This document shows, one piece after another, positions 57,378-64,000 of a stretch of 64,000 nucleotides of DNA. This DNA comes from Tigriopus japonicus (taxonomy: Eukaryota; Arthropoda; Copepoda; Harpacticoida; Harpacticidae): assembly GCA_010645155.1 (NCBI GenBank), contig CM021321.1, positions 5,539,199-5,603,198 of the forward strand, written 5' to 3'. The position numbers and the translations under genes were made by a program. Within the stretch, counting starts at the first letter, position 1; each line of letters starts with the position of its first letter. The notes under the pieces are model-generated. The model did not search any database. It saw only the letters and a list, made by a program, of their open reading frames with translations, and had not been told where the DNA came from.

Positions 57378-59404
57378 GTAGGAAATTGTTCATTCGCGCA
57401 TTGGTAGACTTCAAGGAACACTGATATGGATATATTCAAAGTTCGTCAAAACTGTCACCTGCCGTCCCATTTTCAAGGCTCACTCGTAAACTTTCATTTA
57501 AGTGGAAGATGCTAACACATAAATCAATAGTTCAATGAACGCGCTTGGTATCATGATCATATTGTTGAATAGTGATTAAAACACACTTCTTCGGTTGTCG
57601 GAAAAATGGCTTGAAGGTGTACTACTTGGAGAAACCTAAAATCAAGGAAAAACTGAAAATCATATTTATGAGAAATCCCGACTTGTCACCAACATTTAAG
57701 TTTGCTAATTTTAGCCCAGTAGTGGAATTTTTCCTCATAATAAAACAGACGACGAGTTTTCCGTTTTAAAAACAATTTGATGGTTCCAGAAAACTTACTG
57801 ATTTGGATCAACGGCACAACGAAACAACGAAAACTTACAGTACAGGGCGGAAGGTAGTTTTGTAAAGCAAGAGTATGATGAACATTTGGCGTTTCAATGA
57901 AACAAAATCAGGCAAATCAGATTAAAGCAAATGTCACAGAAAATTATTATCTTTGCTTCTTGAAATCACCGTAAACCTGAGAAAGAAGCAACTTGAAAAT
58001 TGTGAGATTGTGGGAAAGGCGGCAATAACAGACAACGCTCAAAGGGATCGCGGTATTCTCAAACAATCGGTCTCGATACCCAAGGGACTACTGAATTCAT
58101 ATTTCTAATTGATTACGTCTCCCGAGAAATTGATCAATCTCGGCGCCGACCGATTAGAATGATTATATTGCTGTGATCTCACGAGTTCTAGTCGAAAAGT
58201 ATTTTCAACATATGAAGACGCTTTTGCCGGCGAAGTTCTCCTTTAAGTAGTGTTTTGCTCATGGTTCAACTCGATTTGCTCAAAAACACATAGGCACTGT
58301 CTAGCTTTCAAATTAATCTTTATCATATTTCAAGCAAATTTTAGATTTCATTTAGGTAGCATTTAATATCAGCTGGAGGAAAACTACTACGAGGCTTTTA
58401 ATGAATGGGAATTACAACATTCCCATCGCAGCAAGCGTACATAGACAAATGACATTGCAAATAACCACCGAAAAACATATTATCACATTAGATCTCATGA
58501 TGAAAATGAAATGAAAAATCATCCGCATTTAGTACTAATATCATGTATTTCTTTGAAGAAGAACATATGTTTACGTGTTTGCAAACAGTTTATTGGGAAT
58601 TTGACACTCTACGTCCCGAGAAACACAAAATTCAATCCCATCCCTAAAATCGAAATGGGTCTCATTTTTAGTTGGCCATATACAACAAACTTTATGGGTA
58701 CGAAAATTGATCTCTGAGCTCTTAGGAGCAAAATTCATTTTGTGTTTGGTAAGTCATGCCTTCGCTTGGATGCCAAAGCGGCATTTTGGCTAGACCATGG
58801 CATGCACTAACAAAATTACCTGAGTCACCGTCATGAACAATTACTCTGAATCGAATGAAGAGGTTACCACAAAGACTAAAATAAATGACGATTCCAAACC
58901 TCATTTAACAATGGAGATAGGTATGCACATAGTTTTGACAGGCATGACCTTTTGTGAAAGTTTCATCAAAATATACGTTGCTTCTAGGTATTGAATCTTA
59001 AATACGAAACGATCGAAAAAGTTGACTTTTTGTAATATTTATGAGTAATAAGTTCTTGGTGACTTGGTCTTCTGCCTTTTCTATGCTTAAGTCTGCTTTC
59101 ACTGACATAAATGATTTTATAATTTGAACTGATAAATTTTCAAATGTTTGATTTTTAGTTTCAATGGGAAGAAAGGTTGAAACAATGAAGTCTTCAATTA
59201 AATAAATTAAGATGCCTCTTCCACTTGTTTCATTAACAGGATATTTTTTGCTTCTAATGAAATTTGACCAATCATGAGGAACCCGATTTTTCTGATTTTT
59301 CTTAATTAAAAAAGACCGATCAAGGTTCCTTGCAGATGGTTGAGTATGGAAAATAATCTTTGCTTTGTGTAAAATTGTAAATTGGAACATGAACCTCGTC
59401 AATA
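57378..59404 (+). other. Deformed intron 1, proximal part
   Basis: Intronic sequence after the GTAGGA donor. No homeobox sequence (KIWFQN-type) was seen by eye in any frame up to 64000. No microRNA hairpin recognised. Confidence 0.5.
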
Positions 59405-60053
59405 GGACATGTATAAGGTTGCTTCAAGTGAGCGTTTTAAATCATTCCGCGGGCGGCAAAACAGGGCCGTTGGCTGTGCTGAGCTGCTCAGCCCATTTTG
59501 GCGAATCCAAGTTTTTCCCATTTTAACGTGCATTTGATGATTCTAGGTCCCTGGAAACGATCTTAATTTTACGTTTTGATCCCTCTGCTTTCACTTGGTT
59601 GAAAATATGCCCAATTTGTTTGCTTGAAAATGATACAGAAAAGATTAGATCTTAACAGAAAGAAGCGTTAAAAAATATTGCATTTCTCTATATGTTAAGT
59701 ATTTTGAAATATTGAAATGATTCTTTGGAACCCACTGAATAAATCCGCATCTTAATATTAGTGTTTGGATCAATGTTAAGTCCTATTTTTGCAATAGCAC
59801 AAGGCCTGCTTACTTGCTTTTAAATCAATCACCCTAATATTATTTTTTGCATATTTTTGACCCAATTCCAGCCAAGGTATCCTTAAGTGAAATACCGATC
59901 GTTTCCAAGGACCTAGAATCATCAAATGCTCGTCAAAATGGGAAAAACTTGGATTCGCCAAAATGGGCTGAGCAACTCAGCACAGCCAACGGCCTTGTTT
60001 TGCCGCCCGCGGAATGATTTAAAACGCTCACTTGGAGCAACCTTGTGCATGTC
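59405..60053. mobile_element. Long-inverted-repeat (foldback/MITE) element in the Deformed intron
   Basis: 649 bp. Arms of about 155 bp are near-exact inverse copies: outer GACATG-TAAGGTTGC, then AAGTGAGCGTTTTAAATCAT, CCGCGGGCGGCAAAACA, GCCGTTGGCTGTGCTGAG, CCCATTTTGGCGAATCCAAG and TCATTTGATGATTCTAGG-like ends. TA flanks both sides (59403-59404, 60054-60055), which fits a Tc1/mariner-type MITE. The arms are notably GC-richer than the surroundings. Confidence 0.88.
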
Positions 60054-60223
60054 TAATTGTGAAGTCGTCTTTGGTTGGGAGTATGATATTGAGACGTCAA
60101 TTTAGCTAGTGTAACAAAGTTTGGCCATGTTTTTGAGTCACACAAACTTGCACCATTTACAAGAAAGAACGCCGTAATACTCATTGCCATCATGTTTGTT
60201 CGGCTGATCGGCTATGCTTGACG

Positions 60224-60300
60224 GAGGTCGGGGAGGAGAATCGAACCTGGGACCCTTTGCGCTATGGGAATCTGCGTTAACTACGAAACCACGTCTCCTC
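60224..60300 (-). mobile_element. tRNA-derived SINE head, truncated
   Basis: Minus strand reads GAGGAGACGTGGTTTCGTAG, then TTAACGCA, and GGTCCCAGGTTCGATTCTCC. A box and B box (GGTTCGATTCT) match the SINE at 8789-8984; the body and A-tail are not recognisable. Lies within the Deformed intron. Confidence 0.65.
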
Positions 60301-60650
60301 CTTTAGCTTTAGTTTCTCTAAATTTAGCTCTATTCAGAAGTTATGGAATTGCAAGCTGTATGAATTAAACATTTCACTATTACTTAATTCAATATGGATT
60401 ATGTGCACATTTCCAAACTAATTTAATCTATTTTGGGTCTGTTAACCTCACAAAAGTTGTGCTTCTATCTATCAGTGGGATTTCAATCAACAGTAAATGA
60501 TTTCGCTCTTCCCTCAAAACTGAGCTCCATTAGATATTTAGGGAGAAGAAGAAAAATGTTTTCTAGGCCTGAGCAGCAATTTTAGATGTTTTGTGATGTA
60601 CGTCACCTCGGGTCAGCTAAAGTATAGTTGGCTCCGTCGGCCCTCTAGAA

Positions 60651-60877
60651 CAGGGGTTGGCAACCACTTTTGGGTCAAGGCTCACGAATTTGTTTACATG
60701 TTGTCAGGGGCCAACAAACAGACGTTGGTAGGTTAAGGGCCCACAAATTAACAATCAAAGAGTACTTTAGATGTCTCGCGGGTCCGCTATTTTGGGCTTT
60801 CCCCATCGCTCCTGGGCCCACCAAAGACCACCCTTGGGCCCACATGTGGGCCACAGCCCAATGGTTGCCTACTCCTG
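60651..60877. mobile_element. hAT-type MITE, family B, complete copy 2
   Basis: 227 bp. Left CAGGGGTTGGCAACCACTTT, right ATGGTTGCCTACTCCTG. Flanks CTCTAGAA and CTCTAAAT agree at the first five positions with central TA, fitting a decayed hAT 8-bp duplication. Interior shares GGGCCCAC words and a CATCGCTCCTGGGCCCACC segment with the copy at 52760. Confidence 0.85.
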
Positions 60878-60885
60878 CTCTAAAT

Positions 60886-63800
60886 TTCTGCTCTGGAGGA
60901 ACTCGACCATTTTCCTTGGTATAGATATTTTATGTTATGTATATTTTATTAAGTGCGATGTCAGTGGTTGAGAAATAGTGTTGGTTATGCATATAACTTT
61001 ATGAACAAGATTAACAATAAGAACAAAATAACAACCATTCCTGAAATATAAAAATCAATCAATCAGTCAAAAAGATAGAGAAATCAATATTAACAGAAAT
61101 AGAAAATGAGCTAATTAAGTCGACGTAAACAATATTTGGCATTGGACTACATCACAGTTAACCAGGACCTTATTTTGAACCCTGTTTTTTAGTCTCAAAG
61201 GTTCAAATAGAGTTTGCGAAAAATCTGTGCTTACAATTAGTGTGCAAAATCTGCCATAATTTAGCCATTATTCTGGGCTGAAATGTTTGGAGTATTGGAT
61301 ATTAGGTTTCTTTGAAACCTGGATTCCGCCTAAAACGTGGTTTATTTGCTAGTTTTAATCACTTTTTTGATTAAGATGAGTGAATATTTTTAGCTTTCAC
61401 GTTGCTGCGCCAATGCTTCTTCTAACGTATTCCAATATGGTCAAGCATGGCGCTTTGTAACATATTTGTGGTATAATTGTCTTTCGTAACATATTTTTCC
61501 AATTAAATGTTTTCAACATGAATTTGCAATAATGGTAAAATGCAAATACATTTTGCCAGAAAAAGTCCATTCGGGGAAGTAGTTGTCATTTTGCCAAAAA
61601 TGTACTCTTATCTGGCCACCATCTCAGAGTAAAACTGATAAAAGGTCCAGTCAAAAATACACCTCTTTAAAAAGACAATTTTTGAGCTTATCTGCATTTT
61701 TTCCAAATATAAGTTAATTTTCTTTTATATTTCAAATTTTTGGGGCCGAAAACTGAGTTTCCTTCCTTAAAGTCTCTGCCCTTAAATCACGGCTCCATTG
61801 CTTGGCTCTTATGGACATAAGCATTTCACACCTTAAAGAAATTATCTTTAAAAGCAACATATTTTTCAAGAACAGCAATGTTACTGGGTAAAGAAAAACG
61901 AGCAGCTTTAAGAGGAAAATCAATTTTATTGACAATATTGTCTATGCGAGCACTTAATACAGATAATTCGAAGTCGAATATCTAGATCAATATGGCCTTT
62001 AAAATTGAATTGAAGTTGTTCATCAATTCCAAGACTCCCGTTTGTGAAAAAGTACATTGAATGGAGAAATAGCTCAGTTTTTTTTAAATTTTGTAAGTCC
62101 ATTAGCTTCTCTGAAAATCAAGCTAAAAACAAATGCTACCTTAACCATCTGTGGACATTAGGCTTAGGTAAAGCATGTGCAATACCATGCTCAAATAGTG
62201 CTTTTAAAAAGCCTACTTTTAACGAAATGACCTCTTTGAATAGTAGATGGCGTTAGTGGCACTTCAATTTAAAAGTCCGTAACCGGTTTGTGACGTTTAC
62301 TTGCAAAACCCCTATTTGTATACCAAAATTGGACATCTTGCATTTTTAAAGAAAGTTGTTGCACATTTCCTATTTGTTTGACGATATCATTGCCCGAATT
62401 TTGATTTTGAAAATTAATCATGCATTTGCGTTTAACGACTCATAACTTTTGACAACTTTCAACAATTCATTGTTTTTTGAATACTGTCACGTGAATTCTT
62501 ACTTGTTTTGTAACCTCCTTTGTGAGGTTGTGAAAAGGGGTCCGCCTACTCTATCTGGTTGGTCCAATTAATATGCCTTGAGGCATTCCTCATGAAGAGG
62601 GAGTCGATTTGATTTTGATTTGACACTTGATTTGAGAGGAGGTCTTCCGAATTCCAAGACTTTTAACGATCTTTTATATGCATATATTATAACACAGAAA
62701 AGAAAGCGAAGTTTTATTATGTTTTCCCAATCTTGAAGCAAAGATGAAATTCTCCTTTGAAGAGAGCGAAAATATTGATCAAGTTTTTTCTTTGCTTAAA
62801 TTTACAGATCTTTTACAGATAACAGATCTACAACAAGCAAAAGAAAAAAACGATACAAGGCAAGAAGAATGCTTAAAAACGAATAACTCGCGTTTTGTTT
62901 TCACTCTGGAACAAAAAATCACACTTCAAATCTCATGCATAAGACAAATTGAATACTTTTGAGATCTAGAAGTTACTTGTAAGCCCTAAAAGCTTTTTTG
63001 GAAAAGGATTTTTTTCAAAGCTAGAAAATGGGTATCTCTTTTCATTATACACTGTGACACATAAATCTTTGCCGCTTCAGAAACTAGACAAAATTTCATA
63101 TATCTTCTCTTTTCAAAAATTAAAGAACAAAGTCAAAAAAAGGTTTTGCTGCACTTCTTTCAGTCAGCTACTTTTAGGTTTTACACCTTTTCATACGACT
63201 GATCATACGAGTGATGTGCCAAAGGAACTTGATCCCCTTAGCTAGCTTCTGGCAATTTTTGGGATGTCCATGATTCCAGATAACTTTCGAAAAAGTCTTG
63301 TTCATGAGCTATATTAATCTCCTATTTCAAAACTACACACACATCAGTTGCTATAAATGTTGAGGGTGTCTGTGAGCATGATTAAAGCTTGATTAATTGA
63401 ATACAAGATAAACTAAAGTCACATTAACCTTGAAATTAGCCTTCAAATGGAAGACATTCCGTTTTGGCTAGGAGAAAAAAGGTAATGGTTCCAAAACAGA
63501 TTGAACACCTTCAGAAGTTAACAAGAAAAATGTCTCTAAATTTGACAGGACCAAGAGATAGCAAACTGGACCCTGATGATGATATGGTTGAATAATTGAA
63601 CTAAAAAATTAAAAAAAAGATAAGCAAAATTACCTGGTGCAAATGTCTTCTACCAGTCCCAAAAGCCTGAATTGCATCCAGACAACTGAAAACCTCCCTT
63701 GGGTTTTCCCAACACTCATACAAACTTACTCAAACAGAATTCACATCAAGTCACAAAACCTGATTTGCTCTTTTGACTATCATTGGACCATCATGGAAAT

Positions 63801-64000
63801 TTGGATGCACTAATTCATTTTTATGTTTTTTCTATAGCCTGACAAAAATGTGCATAGCAAAAAAGTAGTTTATAAATGACTGATAAACATTTGTCATTTT
63901 GAAAAACCTTCTTCATTTGTAAATAATAAGGCAAAAATAAGTGCTTTGTAAGGATTGCCAACGGGCAAAGATTTATATGTCACACTGTACAAAATGGCCT
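60886..64000 (+). other. Deformed intron 1, distal part to window edge
   Basis: AT-rich; no homeobox exon, RNA gene or defined repeat supported. Short open frames (62744-62962, 63054-63245) are unrecognised. Confidence 0.4.

Noticed and set aside
57378..64000. Deformed homeobox exon or Hox-linked microRNA
   Set aside because: No KIWFQN-type coding sequence and no miR-10 or miR-993 core was found by eye on either strand.

Overview
This is a gene-poor, repeat-rich stretch of an animal nuclear genome, almost certainly an arthropod. It carries spliced genes with GT-AG introns, a chitin deacetylase-like gene with a peritrophin-type chitin-binding domain, a SMYD protein of the arthropod SmydA type, and the first coding exon of the Hox gene Deformed. 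A crustacean such as a copepod is possible, but that is only an inference. Two runs of N (20452-20496 and 56143-56492) show it is a draft scaffold.

Layout. 0-5 kb: a SET/MYND gene on the minus strand (MYND exon and first SET exon), the terminal exon of a trypsin-like serine protease on the plus strand, and an intronless Acinus-like gene on the minus strand that converges on the protease. 5-10 kb: a hAT-type MITE, a decayed DD37D mariner and a tRNA-derived SINE. 10.2-14.6 kb: IFT140 as a single 1476-codon open frame. 15.9-17.7 kb: a two-exon chitin deacetylase-like gene on the minus strand that has lost its expected metal-binding residues. 22.4-26.2 kb: an eight-exon RFX5/RFX7-type transcription factor, 992 residues, reconstructed here from splice sites. 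26-56 kb: no confident host gene, but many mobile elements: LINE 3' fragments, several long-inverted-repeat (foldback/MITE) elements, two hAT MITE families, a second mariner, a foldback-like element whose ends are inverted arrays of a ~15-bp unit, and an unexplained head-to-head pair of diverged coding-like copies at 35.7-36.7 kb. 56.8-57.4 kb: Deformed exon 1 up to just after the YPWM motif; the homeobox exon is not seen before the right edge, so the intron exceeds 6.6 kb.

The genes do not form an operon or a pathway. Their products are a putative methyltransferase, an extracellular protease, an RNA-processing scaffold, a ciliary transport subunit, a cuticle protein, and two transcription factors. 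The strongest leads are the family with inverted arrays of a GGTCAC-containing unit, the probable deacetylase pseudoenzyme, the head-to-head pair, and two mariner copies sharing one internal stop. No CRISPR array, rRNA or intact tRNA gene was seen.
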